In this document: positions 7,299 to 15,630 of the stretch, one piece after another | Layout of the letters: every line of letters starts with the position of its first letter | Position numbering within the stretch: position 1 is the stretch's first letter | Source: Solirubrum koreensis | GTDB taxonomy: Bacteria > Bacteroidota > Bacteroidia > Cytophagales > Hymenobacteraceae | Length of the DNA stretch: 64,000 bases | Assembly (NCBI RefSeq): GCF_039541855.1 | Contig: NZ_BAABHA010000015.1 | Span: 310,001 to 374,000, forward strand | Reading direction: 5' to 3' | The notes under the pieces: generated by a model | Databases searched by the model: none | What the model saw: only the letters and a program-made list of their open reading frames with translations | Told to the model about the DNA's origin: nothing | Program-made: the position numbers and the translations under genes

Positions 7299-7907
7299 TT
7301 ACATGCGCGCAAAATGCGCGGAGGCGGCCTGAATGCCTTCGTCGGTGCAGAGGCCGCGGATGTAGTAGAGGTAAATGCTGCGGTACACCTCGGCAATGCT
7401 GTAGCGGCTGGGCGGAAACACCTGCTCGTTGAGCAGCAGGTTCACCATTTCCAGAATGATTTTGGTGACCAACCCGATGTTGATGTCGCCGCGAATCATC
7501 TTTTGCAGCACACCGTCGTTAAGAATCTGGTGCATCATGGGGCCCGAGTATTCGGCCAGGTGCTGCAACGACAAGTCCCAGGCGGCGGGGTACAGCTGCA
7601 CGTCGGTAATGTACTGGGGCGACACTTTGCGCAGGTCACGAATGCCAATTTCCAGCAACGACAGCAGGCGTTTTATGGCGTTGGGCTCGGCGGCAAACAG
7701 GGCGGCATGCTCGCGCTTCTGCCGGTCTATTTCAAACTGAATGGTTTGCAGCACCAAGTCGGCTTTGTCGCGGAACATCTCGCGAAAGGTGGCCGGCGAC
7801 ACGTCCAGAATGCCGGCTATCTGCTCTTCGGAGTTTGCTTCGATGCCCTCACGCAGGAACAACTGGTAGGCTTCGTCGAGCAAGGTCTCGCGCAGGGTAG
7901 GGGCCAT
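7299..7907 (-). CDS. TetR/AcrR family transcriptional regulator
   Basis: The 202-residue protein has an N-terminal TetR-type helix-turn-helix (residues about 8-55: LLDEAYQLFLREGIEANSEE..AGILDVSPATFREMF..KADLV) and an all-helical C-terminal ligand/dimer domain. It starts 42 bases after the stop of cruF on the same strand and ends the crtD-cruF transcript, so it may control carotenoid synthesis or simply be co-transcribed. The ligand cannot be inferred. Confidence 0.85.
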   Translation of the reverse strand: MAPTLRETLLDEAYQLFLREGIEANSEEQIAGILDVSPATFREMFRDKADLVLQTIQFEIDRQKREHAALFAAEPNAIKRLLSLLEIGIRDLRKVSPQYITDVQLYPAAWDLSLQHLAEYSGPMMHQILNDGVLQKMIRGDINIGLVTKIILEMVNLLLNEQVFPPSRYSIAEVYRSIYLYYIRGLCTDEGIQAASAHFARM

Positions 7908-7949
7908 AGAGGAAGGATGGGGAGCGAAAAAAGTGCGGCAGCTCCGAAA

Positions 7950-8642
7950 TTAGCGGATTAGCAAGCCCAAACCAAAAAAGAATAGCAGCTGCACCAGGTA
8001 CACGAAGGGTACCAGCGGGTTGCGGCCGGCGGCTACGTGGCTGCTGTTGTAATACAGCTGAAAGATAAACGACACGGCCAACCACGCTTTAAAGTTCTGC
8101 AGCGGTATTACATCGAAAGCCCACTTCCACCAGCCATAATGCACGGCCACGGGCTCGATGCACACATCCATGCCCACCATGAGCACGGCCGCCAATATGG
8201 CCCGTACTAACCCAGGCAGCGGCAGGCGCTGGGCTAGTCCGCCCGCCAGGTAAGTCATTAGCAGCCAGTTCAGGCCAATGATAAGGGGCGTGTCGAACAC
8301 CCGAATGCCCAGCACGTTCCCGTACGTATAGCTGCCAAAGATGACGCCGGTGCGTACGCCTGCTACCTCAATGCCAAAGCCCATGACCATGATGGAGAGG
8401 CAGAACCAGCCGAACATGGGGGCAGGGCTGTGCCGGTCGTGGGCCAGCAGCAGGGCCGCCGTAAGCAGTAGGTTCAGGGGAACGAACTGCAGGTAAAAAT
8501 CAGGGTCCTGCGAAAACGCCAGCCCCACAAATCCGGTGACGTGAAACAGCAGCAAAATGCCCTGGGCCACGCGCAGGCGCTTGGTAGAGGGGCGCTTGGT
8601 GGGCGGCGCGGGTGCCGAAGTGGTCGATTCGGAATAAGCCAT
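7950..8642 (-). CDS. cruF: Carotenoid 1,2-hydratase CruF (DUF422 membrane protein)
   Basis: The 230-residue integral membrane protein has about seven hydrophobic segments and matches the CruF/DUF422 family by the stretches FGIEVAGVRTGVIFGSYTYG, TPLIIGLNWLLMTY and MDVCIEPVAVHYGWWKW. The family adds water across the terminal double bond of gamma-carotene or lycopene to form the 1-hydroxy psi end group. The gene starts 25 bases downstream of crtD on the same strand, the usual pairing of hydratase and 3,4-desaturase, and the cyclase at 31363 would supply the monocyclic substrate. Confidence 0.88.
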   Translation of the reverse strand: MAYSESTTSAPAPPTKRPSTKRLRVAQGILLLFHVTGFVGLAFSQDPDFYLQFVPLNLLLTAALLLAHDRHSPAPMFGWFCLSIMVMGFGIEVAGVRTGVIFGSYTYGNVLGIRVFDTPLIIGLNWLLMTYLAGGLAQRLPLPGLVRAILAAVLMVGMDVCIEPVAVHYGWWKWAFDVIPLQNFKAWLAVSFIFQLYYNSSHVAAGRNPLVPFVYLVQLLFFFGLGLLIR

Positions 8643-8656
8643 TAGGGACGAGAGTG

Positions 8657-8685
8657 TTAATTAATAATTAGCCATTATTAATTAA
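8657..8685. repeat. AT-rich palindrome over the crtD stop codon
   Basis: TTAATTAATAAT, five bases, then its exact reverse complement. The right arm encodes the last residues of crtD (LINN) and the left arm lies in the gap before cruF. It could fold in mRNA between the two cistrons and adjust their ratio, but the stem is weak. Confidence 0.45.
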
Positions 8686-10179
8686 ATCAGCGGCAATTTT
8701 AGCCGACAGCAAGCAGAGCGGAATGCCGCCGCCGGGGTGTACCGAGCCACCGCAAAAGTACAGCCCTTCCAGTTGGCGCGAAAAGTTAGGGTGGCGTAGG
8801 AAAGCCGCCATCAAGGTATTCGAAGAACTGCCGTAGAGGGCGCCGCCGTGCGAGGACGTATCGGCGGCAATGCCCGGCGGGGTCCACACACGTTCGGCCC
8901 GGATTAAAGGAGCAACGTCGACTCCCAGGGCTTGGTTCAGGCGGCGCAGTACGGCGGCCCGGGTATGCTGCCGCAGCGCGTCCCAGTCCTGGCCCTGGTC
9001 GTGGGGCACGTTTACCATCACAAACCAGTTTTCCTGGCCGGGAGGGGCGTCGGAGGGCGTTTTTTTGGAGGTGATGTTCACGTATACCGTTACGTCGTCG
9101 GCCACGGTTTGGTCCTGAAAAATCGCCTGAAACTCGCGCTGGTAATCGGCCGAGAAAAAGATGTTGTGCAGGTCGAGCTCGGGAAATTCACGGCCAATGC
9201 CCCAATAAAAAATGAGGGCCGAAGAGGAGCGCGGCTGCGCCAATGTGCGCTCGGGAGCGGCGTGTTTGGGCAGCAGGCGGCGGTAGGTGGGCATCACGTC
9301 GGCGTTGCTCACAATGCGGCCGAAATCATACACTTCCAGCGGGGTGCGCAGGCCGGTTACGCGGCCGCCGGCCGTCAGGATTTCCTCCACCGGCTCGCCG
9401 TAGTGGAAGGTTACACCCAGGTCTTCGGCCAAGCGCACGAGGCTTTGGGCAATGCTGTAAATGCCGCCTTCGGGGTAATACGCGCCCAGGCCGTGCTCGA
9501 GGTGCGGAATGAGGCTGAGGGTGGCCGGTGCTTGGTAAGGGTCGGAGCCGTTGTAGGTAGCAAACCGGTCGAAGAGCTGTACGAGGCGCGGCTCCTGCGG
9601 AAACGCGCGGCGGTGGCGGCTGTGCATGGTGCCCAGCAAACCCAGCTGGGGCATGCCAGCCAGGGCCTTCAGGGTGTCGGTGCTGAAGTACGTTTGGGCC
9701 CGGTGCAGCGACTTGTGCAGGAACGTTTGGGCGGTGGCGTCGTAGGCGCGGGCGCTGCGGTGCAGAAAACCGCGTACCTCGGCGGCCGGAACGCCCAGCT
9801 TGTTCTCGATTTCGACGGCGAACTTATCGGCATCGGCCCAGGCCGTGAGGCGGGTGCCGTCGGCGAAAAAGTACTGGGTAATGGGGTCCAGCCGCTCGTA
9901 GCGGAAGTAATCCTGCGGCTCGCGGCCGGCCAGCCGGAACAGCTCATCTACCAACGCCGGCAGGGTAAACAACGACGGCCCAGCGTCGAAACGGTAACCG
10001 CCGGGCAAGTCGAACTGGTGCATTTTGCCCCCGAACGACGCCTGCGCCTCAAACACCGTAACGCGGTGCCCGGCCACGGCCAGCCGCACCGCCGCCGCAA
10101 TGCCGCCAATGCCCGCGCCCACCACGGCCACCGGCTGTTTGGGCGCCGCTACCGACCGACGAGGAGAACCAGAAGCCAT
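8668..10179 (-). CDS. crtD: Carotenoid desaturase of the CrtI/CrtD family (probable 1-hydroxycarotenoid 3,4-desaturase)
   Basis: The 503-residue flavoprotein has an N-terminal dinucleotide-binding fold, VAVVGAGIGGIAAAVRLA with Glu in VFEAQASFGGKM (residues about 17-48), the family signature YRFDAGPSLFTLP, and a C-terminal YFCGGSVHPGGGIPL segment typical of phytoene-desaturase relatives. The pairing with cruF 25 bases downstream favours the CrtD reaction (3,4-desaturation of 1-hydroxy ends) over phytoene desaturation, though sequence alone does not exclude crtI. An upstream extension to 10500 is open but low-complexity; ATG 10179 directly precedes the conserved fold. First gene of the crtD-cruF-tetR operon. 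Confidence 0.82.
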   Translation of the reverse strand: MASGSPRRSVAAPKQPVAVVGAGIGGIAAAVRLAVAGHRVTVFEAQASFGGKMHQFDLPGGYRFDAGPSLFTLPALVDELFRLAGREPQDYFRYERLDPITQYFFADGTRLTAWADADKFAVEIENKLGVPAAEVRGFLHRSARAYDATAQTFLHKSLHRAQTYFSTDTLKALAGMPQLGLLGTMHSRHRRAFPQEPRLVQLFDRFATYNGSDPYQAPATLSLIPHLEHGLGAYYPEGGIYSIAQSLVRLAEDLGVTFHYGEPVEEILTAGGRVTGLRTPLEVYDFGRIVSNADVMPTYRRLLPKHAAPERTLAQPRSSSALIFYWGIGREFPELDLHNIFFSADYQREFQAIFQDQTVADDVTVYVNITSKKTPSDAPPGQENWFVMVNVPHDQGQDWDALRQHTRAAVLRRLNQALGVDVAPLIRAERVWTPPGIAADTSSHGGALYGSSSNTLMAAFLRHPNFSRQLEGLYFCGGSVHPGGGIPLCLLSAKIAADLINNG

Positions 10180-10279
10180 ACAAATCAGGAAACAGAGCGA
10201 AATCGGGAGAACTGCCCCGGCCGTGGGCCGCGGGCAGCACAATAAACGGCGAACGGGAACAATGTTGCGGCCACGCGAC

Positions 10280-10324
10280 AAAAAAGGCCGAAGCCCGCTG
10301 CCGGGGTAGGGCAGTGGGCTTCGG
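10280..10324 (-). terminator. Intrinsic terminator of the small 41-residue gene
   Basis: On the minus strand a 15-base stem (CCGAAGCCCACTGCC pairing with GGCAGCGGGCTTCGG, one mismatch) is followed by six T. It is placed just after the stop of the gene ending at 10349. Confidence 0.8.
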
Positions 10325-10348
10325 TAAAGCAAGCGGAGGCAATGGGTG

Positions 10349-10474
10349 CTAGTCTTTTTTGATGCAGTTGGGTACGGTTTTGCCGTCCTTTTTCTTCGTG
10401 CCGGCTTGCTCGTAGCCTTTCCAGCAGGGGTCTTCTTTCTTATTTGTGGCGGTGGTGGTTTTCTTGGTAGGCAT
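10349..10474 (-). CDS. 41-residue Lys-rich protein with CWKGYEQAGTKKKDGKTVPNC motif
   Basis: A very short basic protein with the sequence core DPCWKGYEQAGTKKKDGK followed by TVPNCIKKD. The pattern CWKGYE..GxKKKxGK.VPNC recurs, to my knowledge, in small or C-terminal segments of phage-associated proteins; its function is unknown. Two Cys 19 residues apart could form a hairpin. Support for a real gene: ATG at 10474, a dedicated terminator 25 bases after the stop, and a coherent charge pattern. A longer frame to 10684 exists but its first 70 residues look non-coding. Confidence 0.6.
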   Translation of the reverse strand: MPTKKTTTATNKKEDPCWKGYEQAGTKKKDGKTVPNCIKKD

Positions 10475-10767
10475 GACCGTAGGGTGTTTGGGTGAAACAT
10501 CGGGGGTCGGAGCCCTGAGTGTACGCTGAGTAACGGAACGGGTTAACAGCGTTACGGCAACTTCTGTGGCTTCGACCGGAAGCGGCAATGCCCGCCTGAG
10601 CCACCGAAAGACGGTGCATCCGGTGTTGAACGTTCCAGCAGCATGGGGTGCCCGGGCCAGGAGCTGTTTGCTGATCGGAAGCATTCCTAAAAGGCCTGTT
10701 CAAGGGCTTGGGCAGATGGATTCAACTCTGGGTATGTGGTTTTACGACTTTTTGCCGTTGTTGCAGC

Positions 10768-11913
10768 ATGCAAATTAGAGTCGCTATTCTGGTTCTTATT
10801 CTGATGCTGAGCCTGCCCGCCGGTGCTCAAACGGGTGGGCTGCCCGCCGGCACCGGACTACGGGCCGATTACCACCACGGCGAAAATTTCGAGCGGTACG
10901 CCTTCACCCGCACCGACCGCGCCATTGACTTCGACTGGCGGCAGGCCTCGCCGGGCAGCTCCGTGGCCGCCGAACAGTTTTCGGTGCGCTGGACCGGTTT
11001 TTTGTACGCGCCGGTGTCGGGCGAGTACACCTTTCACCTCGAAGTAGACGACGGCATGCGCGTGTGGCTCGACGGCCGCAAAATCATGGACGAGTGGCGG
11101 TACCAGCCCGTTATGATGGCCAGCCGGCGCGTGCAGCTGGAAGGCGGCCGGGTGTACGCCCTGCGCGTCGACTACTTTCAGGGCAGCGCACCCACGCGGG
11201 CGTTGCTAGCCTGGGTGGTTCCTGCCAAAGAACCCGAAAAAAGGCTGGACAACCTGTTTGGGCTGATGACGGACGAGCCGGTACCCGTGCCCATACCCAC
11301 GCGCTACCTTTACCCCACGTCGCCCACGCCGCCGGCTGCAACAGCGCCGCCCAAACCCGTAGCGGCGCGCCCGGTGGCACCTGCCGTTACCAAGCCGGTG
11401 GCCGCAAAACCCGCCGTAACGCCTGCTTCTAAACCCGCTTCTCGCCCCGCTAAACCTACTGCGCGGCCAGTAACGACGACTGCGCCGCGCCCTACGCCCA
11501 CGCCACCGGCCGCGGCTACCGAGGCGGCGGCCCTACCAGCCATTGAGCTTGGCGAGCTGGCCGAGCTAACCAAGGGCCGCACCGTAGAACTAAAGCAGCT
11601 GTACTTCGAGCAGGGCAAGGCCCGCCTGCTGCCTACCTCGCAGCCCGAGCTGAACCGCTTGGTAAAGGCCTTGCAAACCCAACCCGACTTGCAGCTGGAA
11701 ATAGCCGGACACACCGACAACGTGGGCGACGCGGCCAAGAACCTGGCCCTGTCGGAGCAACGGGCGCTGCTGGTGCGCCAGTACCTGGTGCGCCACGGCA
11801 TCGACTCGGTGCGCTTGGTGGCGCGGGGTTACGGCGGCTCGCGCCCCGTGGCCGACAACCAAGACCCGCGCCAGCGGCCCCGCAACCGCCGCGTGGAAGT
11901 GGTGGTGCGTTAG
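10768..11913 (+). CDS. PA14-OmpA cell-envelope protein
   Basis: The 381-residue secreted protein has a signal peptide (MQIRVAILVLILMLSLPAGAQ), a PA14 domain at about residues 30-155 (GLRADYHHGENF..., FSVRWTGFLYAPVSGEYTFH, DDGMRVWLDG, MDEWRY), a Pro/Ala/Thr-rich linker of about 90 residues, and a C-terminal OmpA domain (LYFEQGKARLLP, IAGHTDNVGD, NLALSEQRALLVRQYLV, RNRRVEVVV) that binds peptidoglycan. The PA14 domain probably binds carbohydrate, so the protein would link cell wall to a glycan ligand. Upstream in-frame starts lack a signal peptide; ATG 10768 is preferred. Confidence 0.88.
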   Translation: MQIRVAILVLILMLSLPAGAQTGGLPAGTGLRADYHHGENFERYAFTRTDRAIDFDWRQASPGSSVAAEQFSVRWTGFLYAPVSGEYTFHLEVDDGMRVWLDGRKIMDEWRYQPVMMASRRVQLEGGRVYALRVDYFQGSAPTRALLAWVVPAKEPEKRLDNLFGLMTDEPVPVPIPTRYLYPTSPTPPAATAPPKPVAARPVAPAVTKPVAAKPAVTPASKPASRPAKPTARPVTTTAPRPTPTPPAAATEAAALPAIELGELAELTKGRTVELKQLYFEQGKARLLPTSQPELNRLVKALQTQPDLQLEIAGHTDNVGDAAKNLALSEQRALLVRQYLVRHGIDSVRLVARGYGGSRPVADNQDPRQRPRNRRVEVVVR

Positions 11914-12002
11914 CCGGCCGCTTAACCGCCAATTACTGCTGAGCTGTCCGCCCGCCGGGGTTTTGCGTAGAGCCTTACAACTAAACGCTCTACCTACTAC
12001 CC

Positions 12003-12974
12003 ATGGCTACCAAGAAAGCTGATTCCGCGAAGGCGCCTGCTCCGGCTAAGTCAACCGCAAAAGGCACGGCGGCCAAATCGTCGACCAAAGCGGCTCCTGC
12101 GCCCAAGGTGGAAAAGCGCCGCATGGCGTCGGAAATGAAAGCCGAAAAGCTGCCTTATCCGGCCAGCCAGGAGGAAATGCGGCAGAAACCCGATTCGGAT
12201 TTCAAGAACTACCGCGCTGCCGATAAACTCAAAGGCAAAGTGGCCCTGATAACCGGCGGCGACTCCGGTATTGGGCGGGCCGTGGCCATGGCTTTTGCCC
12301 TGGAAGGCGCCGACGTGGCCATTATGTACAACGAAAACGACGCCGACGCCGACGTAACGCGCAGGTTCATTGAGAAGCAAAAGCGCCGCTGCCTGGTGCT
12401 GAAGCTCGATGTGCGCGACGCCGAGCAGTGCAAGCAGGCCGTGCGCCGCACGCGCATGGAGCTGGGCGGGCTGAACGTGCTGGTGAACAACGCCGCGTTT
12501 CAAATGTCGCAGCCTAAGTTCGAGGACATCACCGAGGAGCAGGTCCGCCGCACCTTCGACACCAATATTCTGGGGTACATCTGGATGGCGCAGGCTGCGC
12601 TGCCGCACCTGCAGGCCGGCGACTCCATCATTAACACCGGCAGCATTGTGGGCCTCACCGGCCACCCCACGCTCGTCGACTACACCGCTACCAAGTCGGC
12701 CATTCACGCTTTCACCAAAAGCCTGGCGCAGTACCTGGGCGAGAAGAATATTAGGGTGAACTGCGTGGTGCCCGGCCCGGTCTGGACACCCAATATCCCC
12801 GCCACCATGCCGGCCGAAGACATCAAGAACTTCGGCTACGAGGTGGCCTTGAAACGCCCCGGGCAACCCGAGGAACTGGCGCCCGCCTACGTGCTGCTGG
12901 CCTCGCAGGACGGCTCGTTTATGACCGGTAGCCTTGTGCACGTAACCGGCGGCAAGCTCAGCTCAGATCAATAA
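12003..12974 (+). CDS. SDR family oxidoreductase with Lys/Ala-rich N-terminal extension (YghA/YdaD-like)
   Basis: The 323-residue protein opens with about 45 Lys/Ala/Pro-rich residues, then PYPASQEEMRQKPDSDFKNY and a full short-chain dehydrogenase: ALITGGDSGIGRAVAMAFA (NAD(P) binding, near residue 82), NNAA, catalytic Ser in TGSIVGLTG and YTATK (Tyr/Lys). This arrangement matches the general-stress SDR group of YghA and YdaD. The substrate is unknown. The extension resembles histone-like basic tails and may bind nucleic acid or acidic surfaces; that is an inference. Confidence 0.86.
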   Translation: MATKKADSAKAPAPAKSTAKGTAAKSSTKAAPAPKVEKRRMASEMKAEKLPYPASQEEMRQKPDSDFKNYRAADKLKGKVALITGGDSGIGRAVAMAFALEGADVAIMYNENDADADVTRRFIEKQKRRCLVLKLDVRDAEQCKQAVRRTRMELGGLNVLVNNAAFQMSQPKFEDITEEQVRRTFDTNILGYIWMAQAALPHLQAGDSIINTGSIVGLTGHPTLVDYTATKSAIHAFTKSLAQYLGEKNIRVNCVVPGPVWTPNIPATMPAEDIKNFGYEVALKRPGQPEELAPAYVLLASQDGSFMTGSLVHVTGGKLSSDQ

Positions 12975-13010
12975 GCCGCCAGAACGAAGCTCCTCTTTTC
13001 AGATGAGGAG

Positions 13011-13061
13011 GGGACGCCGTGCCGAGGGCGCAGCTGGGGTGGTTGAGGGTCGTTGGCTTCG
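13011..13061 (+). repeat. Diverged dispersed-repeat copy sharing a GGGGTGGTTG core
   Basis: The first 35 bases match the minus strand at 36557-36523 with only four mismatches, all transitions; both contain GGGACGCCGT and GGGGTGGTTG and end in GGCTTCG/AGCTTCG. It lies in the 283-base gap between the SDR and gluconate dehydrogenase genes, where I see no gene. Confidence 0.6.
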
Positions 13062-13257
13062 TTGCATGGGTTGCTGGCGTTGTTTCCCTCTATCCCCGGC
13101 GCAGCTTTTCGGTGCCATCCTCAGCTTTTGCCAACCCGCAGCGGCTGGCATTGGGCCCGCGTCGTATTCCTTTCATTACCTCCTGACCAAGGAACATCCG
13201 CCGCGTTAGCGGTTAATCTACTTCGCAGCCGCCACACCCGGCCTCTATTCCACCCGT

Positions 13258-13872
13258 ATGCCCGCCGCACCCCACTACCCCGAAGGCACCGTTCGCGCCC
13301 TGCTCGAGTCGCCGCACGTAAGCGAGCCGACGCGCGCCGCACTGCAGGCCCGCCTCGCCGCAGCCGCCGAGCCTTACGCCCCGCAGTTTCTCGATGCCAG
13401 CTCGTACGAGCTGCTGCGTATGATTTGCGCCCGCTTGCTGCCCCAGCCCGAGCGCCCCGAGCCCATTGAGGTGGCGTGGTGCATCGATCAGCGCCTGGCC
13501 GAAGGCCGTTCCAACGGCTGGCGTTACGACGTGCTGCCGCCCGACCGCGAAGCCTACCGCCTCGGCCTGGGGGGTGTGCAGCAAACTGCCCAGGCTCGGT
13601 TTGGCCATGCGTTCGAACAACTAGCCCCCGATCAGCAAGATCAGGTGCTGCTGCAGGTACAGCAGGGCACGGCCGCTGGCGAAGCTTGGGCTACCGTGCC
13701 GCCCGTTCGGTTTTTCGAGGAATTATTGGCCGAAGCCACCAGCTTGTATTACGCCCACCCGCTGGCGCAGGAGGAAATTGGCTACGTGGGCATGGCCGAT
13801 TTGCCGGCTTGGTCTAGAATAGGCTTGAATGAGCGCGAAGACCGGGAGCCGGACGCAACTACTAACGCATAA
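13258..13872 (+). CDS. Gluconate 2-dehydrogenase subunit 3 family protein
   Basis: The 204-residue protein resembles the small subunit-3 family (SSYELLRMICARLLPQPE..., IDQRLAEGRSNGWRYDVLP, FFEELLAEATSLYYAHP), which accompanies membrane-bound GMC-type sugar-acid dehydrogenases and helps their export or assembly. No Tat or Sec leader is visible. The GMC oxidoreductase follows after 10 bases, so the two form a complex by analogy with known pairs. No cytochrome c subunit is present nearby, unlike the three-subunit enzymes. Confidence 0.8.
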   Translation: MPAAPHYPEGTVRALLESPHVSEPTRAALQARLAAAAEPYAPQFLDASSYELLRMICARLLPQPERPEPIEVAWCIDQRLAEGRSNGWRYDVLPPDREAYRLGLGGVQQTAQARFGHAFEQLAPDQQDQVLLQVQQGTAAGEAWATVPPVRFFEELLAEATSLYYAHPLAQEEIGYVGMADLPAWSRIGLNEREDREPDATTNA

Positions 13873-13882
13873 TTAAGAGGTT

Positions 13883-15565
13883 ATGCCCGACGAAGAAACC
13901 GTAGAAGAAGGCGTGCTGAACCCCAGCCTGACGCCGGATATTCAGGACCCACTGCTTAAAAGGCTCGTTCAGGAAGCGCCCACCCCAGAGCCTCAGCCCC
14001 AACCGGTACCCGAGCCCATCGACGAAGTCGACTGCGTTATCATTGGTACCGGCGCCGGGGGAGCACCGCTGTTGGCCCGGCTGGCCATGGCCGGCCTGAA
14101 AGTAGTGGCCTTGGAAGCCGGCCCCCGCCACGATGCCCGCCGCGACTTTGCCACCGATGAAAAAGCCCAGGATTTTCTCTTCTGGAACGACGAGCGGCTC
14201 TCGGCCGGCCGCACGCCCACTTCCTTCGGCAACAACAACTCGGGCACCGGTGTGGGCGGCTCCACGCTGCACTATACCGCCTACACGCCCCGCGCCCAAC
14301 CCGACGATTTGCGCCTGCGCACCGAGTTTGGCGTGGGCCAGGACTGGCCCCTGAGCTATGACGACCTGGCGCCGTACTACGACGAGCTGGAACACCTGCT
14401 GGGAGTTTCCGGACCCACCCCGTACCCCTGGGGGCCGGCGCGCAAGCGCGGCTATCCGCTGGCGCCGCTGCCGCTGAACGGCGCGGCCCAGCTCATGCAG
14501 CGGGCCTGCGAAAAGCTGGGCATCGGCACCTCGCCGGCGGCCAACGCGGCGTTGTCGGCGCGCTATTACCAGGAAGGCATTGGCTGGCGCGAAGCCTGTA
14601 CCAACCGCGGCTTTTGCCAGGCCGGCTGCTCGGTGGGCGCCAAAGCCAGCATGGACGTTACGTTTCTGCCCCTGGCCGAAGCTTATGGCGCCGAAATTCG
14701 CCCAAACTGCTTTGTAACCGAAATTGAGCGCGACGCCCAGGGCCGTGTAACCGGCGTGGTGTACGAGCGCGAGGGGCAGCAGCACCGGCAGCGCTGCCGC
14801 ACACTGTTCCTGTGCGCCGGCGCCGTGGAAACCCCACGCTTGCTCATGCTCAACGAACTGGCCCTGAGCAGCGGGCACGTGGGGCGTAACTTCATGGCCC
14901 ATCCCGGCCTGCAGGTGTGGGGCACGTTCGAGGAAATGGTGCGGCCCTACAAAGGCATTCCTGGTTCCTTGATTTCGGAAGACACCCACCGCCCCAAAGA
15001 CGCCGATTTTGCCGGCGGCTACCTGCTGCAAAGCATTGGGGTAATGCCCGTAACGTTTGCCAACCAAGTGGCGCGCGGCCGCGGCCTGTGGGGCCAGCCC
15101 CTGCGCGACTACCTGCGCCAGTACAACCACATTGCCGGCATTAACATTCTCGGCGACTGTTTGCCGCACGAGGAAAACTACCTGGAGCTGGCCGAAGAAA
15201 AAGACGCCCGCGGTTTGCCCAAGCCGCGCATTCATTTCTCTTTCCACGAAAACGAGGAGCGCATGACCGCCCACGCCGACCGCCTGATGCGCCGCATTTG
15301 GGAAGCCGCCGGTGCCCAGGATATCTGGGCCTTCCAGCGGAGCGCCCACGTTATCGGTACCTGCCGCATGGGCCTTTCCGGCGACGACGCCGTGGTGGAT
15401 GCCGATGGCCGCGCCTTTGACGTGCCCAACCTGTACATCTGCGACAACTCGGTTTTCCCCAGCGCCCTGAGCGTGAATCCGGCCCTGACCATTATGGCCT
15501 TAAGCCTGCGCACTGCCGATAAATTCTTGGAAAAGCAGAACCGGTTGGACCGGCCCCGGAGCTAG
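13883..15565 (+). CDS. GMC-type FAD-dependent oxidoreductase (gluconate dehydrogenase large-subunit type)
   Basis: The 560-residue flavoprotein has a 50-residue acidic leader, the FAD-binding motif CVIIGTGAGGAPLLARLAMA with EAGPRHD (residues about 50-85), NNNSGTGVGGSTLHYTAY, a Cys cluster (GWREACTNRGFCQAGCSVGA) typical of gluconate dehydrogenase-like enzymes, and the C-terminal active-site segments HVIGTCRMG and SVNPALTIMALSLR. It should oxidise a sugar or polyol; the substrate and electron acceptor are not clear. It is paired with the subunit-3 gene 10 bases upstream and precedes a GH1-like hydrolase that could provide sugar. Confidence 0.86.
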   Translation: MPDEETVEEGVLNPSLTPDIQDPLLKRLVQEAPTPEPQPQPVPEPIDEVDCVIIGTGAGGAPLLARLAMAGLKVVALEAGPRHDARRDFATDEKAQDFLFWNDERLSAGRTPTSFGNNNSGTGVGGSTLHYTAYTPRAQPDDLRLRTEFGVGQDWPLSYDDLAPYYDELEHLLGVSGPTPYPWGPARKRGYPLAPLPLNGAAQLMQRACEKLGIGTSPAANAALSARYYQEGIGWREACTNRGFCQAGCSVGAKASMDVTFLPLAEAYGAEIRPNCFVTEIERDAQGRVTGVVYEREGQQHRQRCRTLFLCAGAVETPRLLMLNELALSSGHVGRNFMAHPGLQVWGTFEEMVRPYKGIPGSLISEDTHRPKDADFAGGYLLQSIGVMPVTFANQVARGRGLWGQPLRDYLRQYNHIAGINILGDCLPHEENYLELAEEKDARGLPKPRIHFSFHENEERMTAHADRLMRRIWEAAGAQDIWAFQRSAHVIGTCRMGLSGDDAVVDADGRAFDVPNLYICDNSVFPSALSVNPALTIMALSLRTADKFLEKQNRLDRPRS

Positions 15566-15630
15566 CCGAGGCAAACAATACCGTATTCCGCCGGCTTTCT
15601 TATTCTGCTTAACCACACCATTTCACCTCC

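Noticed and set aside
8657..8685. Transcription terminator between crtD and cruF
   Set aside because: The stem is all A/T with no GC-rich base and lies inside an apparent operon; listed only as a palindrome.
13862..15349. 495-codon minus frame opposite the GMC oxidoreductase
   Set aside because: Shadow frame; no family features, while the plus frame has FAD and active-site motifs.
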